From: Marinifaba aquimaris | Lineage (GTDB): Bacteria; Pseudomonadota; Gammaproteobacteria; Enterobacterales; Alteromonadaceae | Length of the DNA: 64,000 nucleotides | NCBI RefSeq assembly: GCF_013328345.1 | Contig: NZ_JABULX010000015.1 | Location: forward strand, 35,539-99,538 | Direction of reading: 5' to 3' | Shown: piece by piece, positions 36,609 through 45,125 of the stretch | How positions within the stretch are numbered: the first letter of the stretch is position 1 | How the letters are laid out: each line of letters starts with the position of its first letter | The notes under the pieces: generated by a model | Seen by the model: the letters and a program-made list of their open reading frames with translations, nothing else | Database searches by the model: none | Told to the model about the DNA's origin: nothing | Made by a program: the position numbers and the translations under genes

Positions 36609-37301
36609 ATGAATTATTTCCTCTCAGGCTTTTCATTAATTAGCCAAAAAGGTTTAAAACGCTTTGTTTTTATACCGCTTATCATCAATATCATCATCTT
36701 TACGGGTGCGTTTATCTATTTACTAAATCAGCTTTCTTCCCTGAATGAATGGGTACTGAGTTTATTACCCAGTTGGCTAACGTGGTTAAGTTATTTAGTT
36801 GGGCCATTTGTTGTGCTGTTAACCTTACTTAGTTTTTATTTTTTATTTACCGCCGTGGCGAATTTTATCGCCGCACCGTTTAATGGCATTTTGTCAGAGC
36901 GTGTACAGGCATTACTAACGGGTGAAAAGCCCAACGTCGAAGAAAGCTTCAACCAAATGCTCAAACGTTCATTGCAACGAGAGTGGCAAAAGCTCGTATA
37001 TTCGATTCCAAAAACCATAGGCTTCTTTATTTTGTTTTGGATCCCCTTTATTGGGCCTGTTTTATGGTTTCTATTCGGCGCATGGATGTTAGCTATTCAG
37101 TATTGTGATTACCCGTTTGATAACCATCAAATAGAATTTAATGAAATGCGTGACGAGCTTTGGCAAAACAAAGGCCAGAGCTTTAGTTTCGGCACCAGTG
37201 CTCTTATTTGTACTATGATCCCAATATTAAATTTTTTAGTCATGCCCGTTGCTGTATGTGGAGCGACTAAACTATGGGTGGAAAAATACCATCGACGTTA
37301 A
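36609..37301 (+). CDS. cysZ: Sulfate transporter CysZ
   Basis: The 230-residue inner-membrane protein has hydrophobic stretches at about 20-45, 60-90, 140-165 and 195-215. Its N-terminal 'GFSLISQKGLKRFVFIPLII' and 'FIAAPFNGILSERVQALLTG' motifs are typical of CysZ (EI24 superfamily). CysZ brings in sulfate for cysteine synthesis. It is divergent from smc, as in many gammaproteobacteria. Confidence 0.85.
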   Translation: MNYFLSGFSLISQKGLKRFVFIPLIINIIIFTGAFIYLLNQLSSLNEWVLSLLPSWLTWLSYLVGPFVVLLTLLSFYFLFTAVANFIAAPFNGILSERVQALLTGEKPNVEESFNQMLKRSLQREWQKLVYSIPKTIGFFILFWIPFIGPVLWFLFGAWMLAIQYCDYPFDNHQIEFNEMRDELWQNKGQSFSFGTSALICTMIPILNFLVMPVAVCGATKLWVEKYHRR

Positions 37302-37320
37302 CAAAAGGAATATTGAAAGT

Positions 37321-38319
37321 ATGAAAGTAGCTGTTTTCAGTACAAAACCCTACGACAAGGAATATCTCACTAGCGCCAATGACACCTTTAATGCCAATTT
37401 AGAGTTTGAGTTTTATGAAGCTCATCTCAATAAAGATACCGCCATCTTGGCCAAAGGCAGCGATGCCATCTGTTGCTTTGTAAATGACAATATAGATGCA
37501 GATGTACTGACACAACTAGTAGCCTTTAATATAAAAGATATAAGTCTTCGCTGCGCTGGCTTTAATCAGGTTGATCTAGATAAAGCCAAAGAATTAGGTA
37601 TTCGAGTAGCCCGAGTACCTGAGTACTCTCCTCATGCAATTGCTGAACACGCCCTTGCTTTAATTCTTGCGCTTAATCGAAACATCCATCGTGCGCACAC
37701 GCGTATTCGTGAAAACGACTACTCTATTCATGGCTTATTGGGCTTTGACCTCCATGGTAAAACTGTGGCGGTATTTGGCACAGGTAAAATAGGCGCAACC
37801 TTTGCTAAAGTAATGAAAGGGCTTGGCTGCAATGTGGTTGCTTATGACCCCTACCCAAACCCTGACCTGCTAGCGCTCGATATCCCATACGTTAATTTAG
37901 ATCAGGCACTTAACCGTGCAGACATCATTTCTCTGCATTGCCCGCTTATGCCAGAAACGCAATACCTCATTAACGATGAAACCTTAGCTAAGACAAAAAA
38001 AGGCGTTATGGTGATCAACACGAGTCGTGGTGGGCTAATTGATACCAAAGCCATTATCCGTGGCCTCAAAACTGGTCAAGTTGGTTATGTAGGGCTGGAC
38101 GTTTATGAAGAAGAAGGTGATTTGTTTTTTGACGACTTGTCTAATCAGCTATTACAAGATGATGTATTTGCCAGATTACTGACTTTTCCTAATGTGGTCA
38201 TCACCGGCCATCAGGCATTTTTTACTAAAGAAGCCCTTATCAATATTACCGACACAGTTGTGCAAAACTTAATGGATATGCGCAATAACCAAATTAAAGC
38301 GAGTAATCGCGTGGCTTAA
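37321..38319 (+). CDS. ldhA: D-lactate dehydrogenase-like 2-hydroxyacid dehydrogenase
   Basis: The 332-residue product has the NAD motif 'VFGTGKIGATFAKVM' (about 150) and catalytic Arg in 'INTSRGGLID', Glu in the 'LDVYEEEGDLFFDD' region and His in 'VITGHQAFFT'. These fit fermentative D-lactate dehydrogenase (pyruvate + NADH to D-lactate). I chose the ATG at 37321 with an AAGGA site; the open frame back to 37249 overlaps cysZ and is not needed. Confidence 0.9.
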   Translation: MKVAVFSTKPYDKEYLTSANDTFNANLEFEFYEAHLNKDTAILAKGSDAICCFVNDNIDADVLTQLVAFNIKDISLRCAGFNQVDLDKAKELGIRVARVPEYSPHAIAEHALALILALNRNIHRAHTRIRENDYSIHGLLGFDLHGKTVAVFGTGKIGATFAKVMKGLGCNVVAYDPYPNPDLLALDIPYVNLDQALNRADIISLHCPLMPETQYLINDETLAKTKKGVMVINTSRGGLIDTKAIIRGLKTGQVGYVGLDVYEEEGDLFFDDLSNQLLQDDVFARLLTFPNVVITGHQAFFTKEALINITDTVVQNLMDMRNNQIKASNRVA

Positions 38320-38418
38320 TGTCGTTTGACCCAATATGCCACAATCAGAAAGCAACGAACTGGTTGTGGCTGTTTGACTTAGTTTAGATTTAGTGTTGCT
38401 GCATTTACCAGAGCCCCA

Positions 38419-38955
38419 TCAACAAAAATAAAAAAGCTGCTTTATCTTGCTAAGCCAATTTACATCTGAGCGAAGCCAAGTTTTATGATACGTAAAGGCT
38501 TGATTAAAAATGCCGTGACCTTTTTTATCGTAAATATGGAAAATAACCTGATCAGAGCACATGCTATCTGGTGTTTCAGAATAACTCGAATATTGCACTT
38601 TAACTTTATGGTGCCCCTTTTGAATACCGTTTGGTCGACACCCTAGTAGCAAGGCTTTGCCATCTTGATGTATACGACCGCACGTTGTTGCATATTCTCC
38701 TCTCGTACCCGCGTACATGTATTCTATTTCCAAAGTCAGTACATCTTGCGTTTCACCAATCACATTGACAGCGATTAAAGCTGCATCTTGCCAAGAACGT
38801 TCAAAGCTATCGAAATCGGAATACTGAAAATCAGCACGGTAAATTTCACGTACTTGATTGTTGGCAGCGCTGGTGTGGCTTTGTATCAGTAATGCTATTA
38901 ATACAAGAATAAGTACGAATAATATGCTCGATGAAATTTTGTTGCGGGTATTCAT
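38419..38955 (-). CDS. Exported or membrane-anchored protein, unknown (178 aa)
   Basis: An N-terminal hydrophobic segment (about 10-29) could be a signal peptide (cleavage after 'SHTSA') or an anchor. The rest is a beta-rich soluble domain with several cysteines and many aromatic residues. It is convergent with ldhA. No family is recognised. Confidence 0.6.
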   Translation of the reverse strand: MNTRNKISSSILFVLILVLIALLIQSHTSAANNQVREIYRADFQYSDFDSFERSWQDAALIAVNVIGETQDVLTLEIEYMYAGTRGEYATTCGRIHQDGKALLLGCRPNGIQKGHHKVKVQYSSYSETPDSMCSDQVIFHIYDKKGHGIFNQAFTYHKTWLRSDVNWLSKIKQLFYFC

Positions 38956-39140
38956 TTACTATCCCTATGTTTAATCCTTGTTTAAATTAAACACTAACAC
39001 ACGTTTTCAGATAAGCCTATATAGTTCAATTGGATACAATATAAGTTGAGTTAATAAGGTGAGTAAATGCCAAATACGTTTAAATGCAGAGCTTTAATCT
39101 CATAAATAAGACAAGCTAAAAGCAAAAAAGGACCATTACA

Positions 39141-40355
39141 ATGAAGTACCTAGTAGCAACAAAGTTGTTTATTTACACTTACCTCATAACGTTAATAACG
39201 GCTTGTGGCGGCGGCAGTAGTCAATCGTCAAATAATCAATCACGAAATACATCTACAAGCCAGCAGCATCAAACGGTAACCAATAATTCAACAACATTGA
39301 CCATAGGTACCCAAGGCGATGGTTTACTTAGAGAAAAACTAGAGCATATTAAAAATACTTACAACCTACCCGCATTAGGGACGGTTATTATTCAAAATGG
39401 TGAGCTGGTTAATTTAACGGTGACAGGTGAACGCACCCAAGGTGAAGATAATCCAGTAACCAGTACAGATAGATGGTCAATTGGGTCATACACAAAACCA
39501 ATGACGGCGACCCTTGCCGCTGTTATGGTTGAAAACCAGCAAATTCGCTTTGACTCAACAATTGCCGAGACCATGCCGGATCTAGTTGGTACAATTAACC
39601 CTGCTTATCACAATATTACATTAGAACAATTACTTTCAATGTCATCAGGGTTGTTGGTTAATCCGCCTAATTTTTTCTCCAGTAATTGGCTTTCATCAAA
39701 CCGCCCTATGTTAGAGCAAAGAAGGCAATTAACTTCAGATATTCTAAATACTGAACCAGCCGTCTCTGAAGGTACTTTTCTCTACAGTAATGCAAGTTAT
39801 ATCGTTGCGGGTCATATGTTGGAAACGATCTCAGGCCAGAACTGGGAAACACTCATAGCTCAACAAGTATTTGCACCTTTAGGTATTACTAACTTTGGGT
39901 TTGGAGCCCCTGCTCATGATGAACCTGGCCTGCAACCACAAGGGCATTCGGGTACAGCCCCAAGTGTTAATATACTTCCACTTGCATTAGGGCCTGCTGG
40001 TACCACCAACATGGATTTAACCGCCATGGCAACTTTTTTAAATGCGCACCTTATGGGCATCAATGGTGAAAATAACTTACTCACTGCTGAAACATACCAG
40101 AAGTTACACACTCCAAGAGTCAGTACATTAGAAGATAATGATAATATTCAATATGCCCTAGGTTGGGGCCATAATATTGAGCAGCATAGTTTTAATCATG
40201 CAGGCAGTACAGGTAGCTTTTATGTCGTTAATTTGGCCTTACCAGATGAAAATGTTGCTTTTTTAGCGGTAACCAATATGGGCGGAGAGAATGCTAAGAG
40301 GGCCGTAGACGAAACGCTAAAATTACTTGAAGATCGATACCGAGCAATGCAGTAG
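39141..40355 (+). CDS. Class C beta-lactamase-family serine hydrolase, lipoprotein
   Basis: A lipobox ends at Cys22 ('LITACGGG') and is followed by a low-complexity Ser/Asn/Gln tether. The hydrolase domain (about 60-400) has the active-site motif S116-Y-T-K119, Y215-S-N217 and 'HAGSTG'. The family includes D-alanyl-D-alanine carboxypeptidases, esterases and AmpC. An envelope peptidase or esterase is likelier than true beta-lactamase activity. It is a stand-alone gene with an AAAGGA site. Confidence 0.85.
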   Translation: MKYLVATKLFIYTYLITLITACGGGSSQSSNNQSRNTSTSQQHQTVTNNSTTLTIGTQGDGLLREKLEHIKNTYNLPALGTVIIQNGELVNLTVTGERTQGEDNPVTSTDRWSIGSYTKPMTATLAAVMVENQQIRFDSTIAETMPDLVGTINPAYHNITLEQLLSMSSGLLVNPPNFFSSNWLSSNRPMLEQRRQLTSDILNTEPAVSEGTFLYSNASYIVAGHMLETISGQNWETLIAQQVFAPLGITNFGFGAPAHDEPGLQPQGHSGTAPSVNILPLALGPAGTTNMDLTAMATFLNAHLMGINGENNLLTAETYQKLHTPRVSTLEDNDNIQYALGWGHNIEQHSFNHAGSTGSFYVVNLALPDENVAFLAVTNMGGENAKRAVDETLKLLEDRYRAMQ

Positions 40356-40476
40356 GTATCATATTAAAAGCGCGTTTATTTTTGCTCTGTACTAACCGTT
40401 ACAATTAGATACAGAGCAGAAAACCTTATTTGGTAAGCTAGTTACTAATGAGGAAACTACTGAGCACATCAACACC

Positions 40477-40680
40477 ATGATTAAAGGACATTCTTTACAT
40501 TTGCTATTTATCATCATGGCCTTAACGGCATTACCTGCTTGTAAATACTACAAAAATGATAAATTACAAAAGTTTGATGTCCCCCGTAAAACTAATACAG
40601 ATTCGAATTTTTTTTGGTGGCCTTCACCTATTGAATATGCCCCAATGAGTTCAAAGCTAGAGCCAATTAAATTAGCATAA
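40477..40680 (+). CDS. Small putative lipoprotein, unknown (67 aa)
   Basis: An N-terminal hydrophobic stretch ends in 'LTALPACKYY', which is close to a lipobox though Pro at -2 is unusual. The 45-residue remainder is polar. The ribosome-binding site is weak. It may be real, given the signal-like N terminus and correct length, but evidence is limited. Confidence 0.4.
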   Translation: MIKGHSLHLLFIIMALTALPACKYYKNDKLQKFDVPRKTNTDSNFFWWPSPIEYAPMSSKLEPIKLA

Positions 40681-40687
40681 AAGCAAG

Positions 40688-40825
40688 TTAACAAGCCTGG
40701 CCACAGGCCCAACCGCAACTCCAGGCATATTGGAAGTTATAGCCGCCTAGCCAACCTGTAACTTCAGTTACTTCTCCAATAAAGTAAAGCCCTTTAGACT
40801 TTTTAGCTTCAAATAAAGTTATATT
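40688..40825 (-). pseudogene. 3' remnant of a YhiN/HI0933-type flavoprotein gene
   Basis: The last ~45 codons of a YhiN/HI0933-type NAD(P)/FAD-dependent oxidoreductase remain, with 'GLYFIGEVTEVTGWLGGYNF' followed by 'QYAWSCGWACGQ' and a TAA stop. This motif is the FAD-binding C-terminal signature of that family. Upstream (higher coordinates) the frame runs straight into the end of the sigma-factor gene, so about 350 residues are missing. The rest is not in the window. It marks the left edge of the flagellar-type cluster. Confidence 0.75.
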
Positions 40826-41475
40826 GAGTAGCTAGAATGTTCAGTTAAGCTATCCCTAATAAGGTTGATGGCTTTTTTATGTATATTGAAAACTTGAGTT
40901 TTACTGAGATCTAAAATTGAAGCTATTTCCGAATAGCTTTGTCCTAAGTTGTAATATAAACCAATCACAGACTGATAATCAGGTGGTAAGGTTTCTCGCC
41001 TATGTTTGATTTTATCTATCATCAGCTTATATTCTAATGAATCGTAAATCGCACCATCTACAGCCCTAATATCTTCGCTCTGCTCGGAGGTTTGATTAAT
41101 TAATATGTCATAAGTTATTTGTGTAATTAGGCTTCTAAGAGCCTCTTCAGCATGAGGTAAAGTTTCTTCTACACCATTGACAATACTATCAACATACTCA
41201 TTTTTAATTGCCCTCAACTTATGTCTGGACCAGCTATACTCGCTGAATTTAAAAATTGAATTTAAGATTGTTCCTTTTATCCTTAATTGAGAATATGCAA
41301 TGAAAGTCCCTTCCTGGTTCTCGTCGAAATTATTAATCGCTTCCATTAACCCTAGGTAGGAATACTGTAGATAATCATCATACTCTGCACCTGAGAAATT
41401 TGTTTTTCGATAAAGCTGATTAGCCACATTCCTAGCCCAATTTTGATATTTTTCAAACAATTGATTTTTATCCAT
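40819..41475 (-). CDS. FliA-like sigma factor of the flagellar-type cluster
   Basis: The 218-residue sigma-70-family protein has region 2 ('YDDYLQYSYLGLMEAINNF', then 'FIAYSQLRIKGTILNSI') and region 4 ('LPPDYQSVIGLYYNLGQSYS' with helix-turn-helix 'EIASILDLSKTQVFNIHKKA'). A FliA-type sigma normally reads late flagellar promoters and is held by FlgM until the hook is complete. No flgM gene is nearby. It is the last gene of the cluster, 4 nt after fliP. It probably has its own target set. Confidence 0.75.
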   Translation of the reverse strand: MDKNQLFEKYQNWARNVANQLYRKTNFSGAEYDDYLQYSYLGLMEAINNFDENQEGTFIAYSQLRIKGTILNSIFKFSEYSWSRHKLRAIKNEYVDSIVNGVEETLPHAEEALRSLITQITYDILINQTSEQSEDIRAVDGAIYDSLEYKLMIDKIKHRRETLPPDYQSVIGLYYNLGQSYSEIASILDLSKTQVFNIHKKAINLIRDSLTEHSSYSI

Positions 41476-41479
41476 AAAA

Positions 41480-42208
41480 TCAATTTATAAAGCTTGAAAT
41501 TAATGAACCAGCAATTAGCCCCCATCCATCTATCAGTACAAAAAGCATAACTTTCAGTGGCAATGCAACTGTAATGGGGGGAACCATGATCATACCGAGC
41601 GACATAAGTGTACTTGCGGTAATTAAATCAATAGCAAGAAAAGGTAGAAATATAACAAATGCAATCTTAAAAGCAGTAGTCAATTCACTCAATAAAAAAG
41701 CTGGGATAAGCTGAACAAATGAAACTTCATCAGCATCATTAGGCATATTTGCTCCAGACATTTTAATTATTGTTTGAAAGTTATCTTCACTTGTTTGACT
41801 TAGCATGAAAGCTTTAATTGGTTTCGAAGCTCTATCAAAGGCTACTTGATAATTTATTTCTTGATTAAGATATGGTTTAAGAGCTTCCTCATTTACTTTT
41901 TCATAGACAGGACTCATGGTGAAAAAAGTTAAAAAAAGTGCCAGTGTAATTAAAACAATATTAGGCGGAGATTGCTGCAAACCAAGTGCGTGACGAAGCA
42001 TCGCCAAAACAATAATTATCCTAGTGAAGGCCGTTGTTGCGATTAATGCAATAGGTAAAAAAGATAGCAAACCCAGAGATGCTGCTATTTTTAATTCCGG
42101 TGCTAATTCGTTTATCTGAGTAATCGTATTGTCAGTTATTCCAGAAGCAGCCATTGCGTAATTCGGAACGAAATAAAGAAACAACAATAAGAAGTTAAGT
42201 TTTATCAT
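41480..42208 (-). CDS. fliP: Export gate protein FliP
   Basis: FliP forms the core of the export gate with FliQ and FliR. The 242-residue product has a cleavable signal-like N terminus and four membrane segments, with conserved 'FTRIIIVLAMLRHALGLQQS', 'PPNIVLITLALFLTFFTMSP' and 'FLPFLAIDLITASTLMSLGM'. I chose the ATG at 42208 with an AAGGA site; a GTG at 42229 would overlap fliO further. It is separated from fliQR by about 17 kb within the cluster, unlike the usual fliPQR run. Confidence 0.93.
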   Translation of the reverse strand: MIKLNFLLLFLYFVPNYAMAASGITDNTITQINELAPELKIAASLGLLSFLPIALIATTAFTRIIIVLAMLRHALGLQQSPPNIVLITLALFLTFFTMSPVYEKVNEEALKPYLNQEINYQVAFDRASKPIKAFMLSQTSEDNFQTIIKMSGANMPNDADEVSFVQLIPAFLLSELTTAFKIAFVIFLPFLAIDLITASTLMSLGMIMVPPITVALPLKVMLFVLIDGWGLIAGSLISSFIN

Positions 42209-42476
42209 TTTTATCCTTAACAACGTCACTTTTATCTAAATTAATTACTGACGTATCAGATTCATATAAGAGGTACTTTTTACCATCATGGTTAATTTCA
42301 ACTAGTCTTCTAGTTTTACCTAAATGGGTAATCTTCATTTTAGAATCAGTCTTGCTTGTTAATTGTTGCTGTTTGAGAAACCAAACTACAGCTAATATCA
42401 GAGACAAAAAGACTAATACGATAACGATTTCTACAGGGAAGCTGTTATCAACTGCTTTGAACTTCAAATCTGACAT
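42195..42476 (-). CDS. fliO: FliO-like export accessory protein
   Basis: The 93-residue protein has one membrane segment (about 15-34), a Lys-rich linker and a small cytoplasmic domain with 'KMKITHLGKTRRLVEINHDG', typical of FliO, which helps to assemble FliP rings. It overlaps fliP slightly and follows fliN by 11 nt. Assignment rests on topology and order. Confidence 0.7.
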   Translation of the reverse strand: MSDLKFKAVDNSFPVEIVIVLVFLSLILAVVWFLKQQQLTSKTDSKMKITHLGKTRRLVEINHDGKKYLLYESDTSVINLDKSDVVKDKNDKT

Positions 42477-42487
42477 ATGAATTCAAA

Positions 42488-42805
42488 TTAATCAGTAATT
42501 GTTGAGACGCTTGTTATTTCTACACCATAACAATCATCAACAGCAATAAGCCTACCTTGTGCAAGTTCATTCTTGCCCAAAACTAATTTTACTGGCTCTT
42601 CAATTAGCTGCTCTAATTCAACAACCTCACCGACTTTCAAATTATATAGGTCTGATACACTCAATTTAGTTTCACCTATTACAGCAGTTAAGCTTGCCTC
42701 GATATCTTTTATTAACTCAATATCAAAAGCTGACTTATTCGTTTTATGTTGGTCAGTAATCTCATCAGCATTTGTGTATTCAATTTCATTAACTACTTTA
42801 GACAT
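42488..42805 (-). CDS. fliN: FliN-like SpoA-domain protein
   Basis: The 105-residue protein has a C-terminal SpoA domain (about 35-100): 'LSVSDLYNLKVGEVVELEQL', then 'PVKLVLGKNELAQGRLIAVD'. FliN and its SctQ-C relatives build the lower C ring or sorting platform and dock the FliH-FliI complex. It begins next to the stop of the FliM-like gene. The family is clear, but which C-ring form it makes without FliG is unknown. Confidence 0.8.
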   Translation of the reverse strand: MSKVVNEIEYTNADEITDQHKTNKSAFDIELIKDIEASLTAVIGETKLSVSDLYNLKVGEVVELEQLIEEPVKLVLGKNELAQGRLIAVDDCYGVEITSVSTITD

Positions 42806-42806
42806 A

Positions 42807-43523
42807 TTATTTATCCATTATGATCATTGATTTATTGTCTTTAGAACTAAGTAAGTAACCAGGTATTAAGGCCCCATCATTGGATATGGAAAGATAGAAT
42901 GGTTGATCTAATTTCTGTTCTAATTTAAAGACATCTCCTTTTTTTAAATTAAAAAGGGTGTCTATGGCTACGGGCTCAATTTTAGCTTTCACTTGGAGTT
43001 TAACTTTTTCATTGAGTAAGCTTTTTACGATACTAATCTTGTTGTTATTTTGATAATTGATGTCGACTAAAAATAACCAGCTAGCAAAAACAATATTAAA
43101 CAGTGGCTGTTTTGTTGTTTTGTCAATTACTAACGCCTCAACAGCGTATATGTCCCTTGAGTTAGTATTGATTTTAGAAGCAAAATCATTATCAACTTCT
43201 GCACATAAATCACTAAAGCAATCATTTACCGTAGATGAAACTAAGTGTTCATCAACTTTATCAATTTGGATTGTTCCAAATAAAGCTAATGTAAGTGCTT
43301 GTTTATTAGATGGGCATGATTTAATCAGAATCCCTTCGCTAATTTTTTTATGTGTTGCATCAGGAGTAAAACCTTGAAATGGCTTAGTTGAAAAGTTAAC
43401 TTCAATTAAGAAAGATGGCTGTTGAAACCAAGCTCTTTGCCATCGTTCAACAGTCTTCTCGATTTTTTCCTGTATCGCTTTTTTTCGTTTATTACTTAAT
43501 AAGCAAGAGTGAGTTACAGGCAC
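42807..43523 (-). CDS. Divergent FliM/SctQ-like protein with C-terminal SpoA domain (238 aa)
   Basis: Residues about 170-238 form a SpoA-type domain ('IDTLFNLKKGDVFKLEQKLD'), while residues 1-165 lack the FliM N-terminal CheY-binding motif (EIDALL) and most of the FliM middle domain. At 238 residues it is about 100 shorter than FliM. Its layout, a divergent N-terminal part plus SpoA, is closer to SctQ of injectisomes. The GTG at 43523 has an AGAGGGGGG site. Its place before fliN, fliO and fliP is the fliM position. Confidence 0.6.
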   Translation of the reverse strand: MPVTHSCLLSNKRKKAIQEKIEKTVERWQRAWFQQPSFLIEVNFSTKPFQGFTPDATHKKISEGILIKSCPSNKQALTLALFGTIQIDKVDEHLVSSTVNDCFSDLCAEVDNDFASKINTNSRDIYAVEALVIDKTTKQPLFNIVFASWLFLVDINYQNNNKISIVKSLLNEKVKLQVKAKIEPVAIDTLFNLKKGDVFKLEQKLDQPFYLSISNDGALIPGYLLSSKDNKSMIIMDK

Positions 43524-43525
43524 TA

Positions 43526-44698
43526 TTACCCCCCTCTTGTATTTTCATAGAGCTTATCCAACAATTGATCAGCTGCATTTAAGACTCTTGAGCTAGCCTG
43601 ATATCCCCTTTGAATAATTAGCATGTCAGCAAATTCCTGAGATAGGTCAACGTTGGAAAGCTCAATACTTTTCCCTTCAATCGTACCTATGCCTGACTGC
43701 CCAGCAATATTAATCACTCGACTTGATGTGTCATCAGCTTTAAAAACTGCGCCATTTACAAGCTCTAGAGCTTGCTCATTCGCAAACTTTGCCATAGCTA
43801 GCTTGGGCCCTGTAACCTTTTGGCCGTTACTATAAGTAAATTCAATAGAGCCATCACTTTGAAATTCGAGTGCACTCAAAGAACCAATTTTTAAACCATC
43901 TTCAACAGAGGCTTGTAACGTTGATGTGCCTCCACCATCAACAGAAGTAGATTGAGCAAAACTACCATTATCACCAAAATTCAATGTAATCGGAGTTTTA
44001 CCTCCCATTGAATCAGCTAAATCAAAAGTTAACGAATTAGCGCTATTTAGTGGTGTGCCATCGTTATCAAAGCGAATTTCCCCAGATTTTATTACGTTCC
44101 CTTCTTGATCGGTAATATCGACTAACCAACTGCCTGTTGTCACACTTGAGTTATTCGAAAATGATAATGTGACAAACTTTTCTTCGCCTAAGGCATTTAT
44201 TACACTTACCGAACTTATCTCATGGCTAACGCCTCCAGAAGACAAATTACCTGATAATGAAATACTTGTTGAAGCTTCAGGTGCTGAAACTTGGAAAGCA
44301 TCGATATTGAAAGGGACAACCTGACCATTATCATCTAGAGCTGCAACAGTGCCACCAGAATTTTTATCGATTAAGTTACCACTTTGATCAAATGAAAACT
44401 GCCCAGCCCTTGTATACAACGTATTATCATCTTGCAGTAAAACAAAAAAACCTTCCCCCGTTATTGCAAGATCAGTAACGTTACCCGTTTGTTTGATGTC
44501 ACCGTTTGTAAAGCGGTAAGCAATTTCATCAAGCTGGGTACCGTGGCCTGCTCCATCACCACTATTAAGGCTTTTATAAAATGCATCTTTGCCTCTGTAT
44601 CCAGGTGTACTCATATTTGCAATATTATTACTCACCGTATCTAGGTTCTTCGAAAAGGAGAACAACCCTGACAAACCGGTATAAAACGATTGGAACAT
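43526..44698 (-). CDS. flgE: Hook protein FlgE
   Basis: The 390-residue product begins 'MFQSFYTGLSGLFSFSKNLD' followed by 'TVSNNIANMSTPGYRG', the N-terminal rod/hook motif. It ends with 'VDLSQEFADMLIIQRGYQAS' and 'SRVLNAADQLLDKLY'. FlgE forms the curved hook outside the cell. The ATG at 44698 has an AAGGAAG site. No hook-filament junction protein follows, so the hook may be the distal structure of this machine. Confidence 0.92.
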   Translation of the reverse strand: MFQSFYTGLSGLFSFSKNLDTVSNNIANMSTPGYRGKDAFYKSLNSGDGAGHGTQLDEIAYRFTNGDIKQTGNVTDLAITGEGFFVLLQDDNTLYTRAGQFSFDQSGNLIDKNSGGTVAALDDNGQVVPFNIDAFQVSAPEASTSISLSGNLSSGGVSHEISSVSVINALGEEKFVTLSFSNNSSVTTGSWLVDITDQEGNVIKSGEIRFDNDGTPLNSANSLTFDLADSMGGKTPITLNFGDNGSFAQSTSVDGGGTSTLQASVEDGLKIGSLSALEFQSDGSIEFTYSNGQKVTGPKLAMAKFANEQALELVNGAVFKADDTSSRVINIAGQSGIGTIEGKSIELSNVDLSQEFADMLIIQRGYQASSRVLNAADQLLDKLYENTRGG

Positions 44699-44708
44699 AC
44701 TTTCTTCC

Positions 44709-45125
44709 TTAATCTTCAATTATTTGTATTTGGCTCAGTGAGATATTTTCAGTTAACTCACCTTGTGTATTTCTAATCGATAGTAAAGGCCCTGTAGATG
44801 AATAATCTGCAGACTCCACTCTTCCTTCAAAACTGACTCCGCTTGCTGTTTGAACTTGAACATTCTTCCCTAGCAAAGATAATGACTGGCCAGAACTCGT
44901 CATCGATAACAAACCAGTTAGGTTTTCATTAGTCAATCTACCTTGCTCTAATGTTGAAAACTGAGCCAATTGGGCAAGAAACTCACGATTATTAAGAGGT
45001 TCAAGAGGGTCTTGGAAATTTAATTGTGCTAAAAATAACTCTACAAAGTCTTCTTGCGAAATACTAGAATTGCTCGCTTCAACTGCATTAGTTGATATTT
45101 GATTTCCAATGGCTTCAACTGTCAT
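44709..45125 (-). CDS. flgD: Short hook-cap protein FlgD
   Basis: The 138-residue product has the FlgD N-terminal motif 'SISQEDFVELFLAQLNFQDP' followed by 'LEPLNNREFLAQLAQFSTLE'. The C-terminal part is much shorter than in usual FlgD (about 220 residues) and keeps only a small beta domain, so it may lack the FnIII and tudor-like domains. FlgD caps the growing hook. I chose the ATG at 45125; a start at 45158 would overlap the upstream gene by 44 nt. Confidence 0.85.
   Translation of the reverse strand: MTVEAIGNQISTNAVEASNSSISQEDFVELFLAQLNFQDPLEPLNNREFLAQLAQFSTLEQGRLTNENLTGLLSMTSSGQSLSLLGKNVQVQTASGVSFEGRVESADYSSTGPLLSIRNTQGELTENISLSQIQIIED

Noticed and set aside
40383..40418. Inverted repeat TGCTCTGTA/TACAGAGCA after the serine hydrolase gene
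   Set aside because: The loop is about 18 nt and no T-run follows, so it is not a convincing terminator; no other role is evident.
43057..43377. 106-codon open frame opposite the FliM-like gene
   Set aside because: The minus-strand gene has a strong ribosome-binding site, a SpoA domain and operon context; the plus-strand frame has none.
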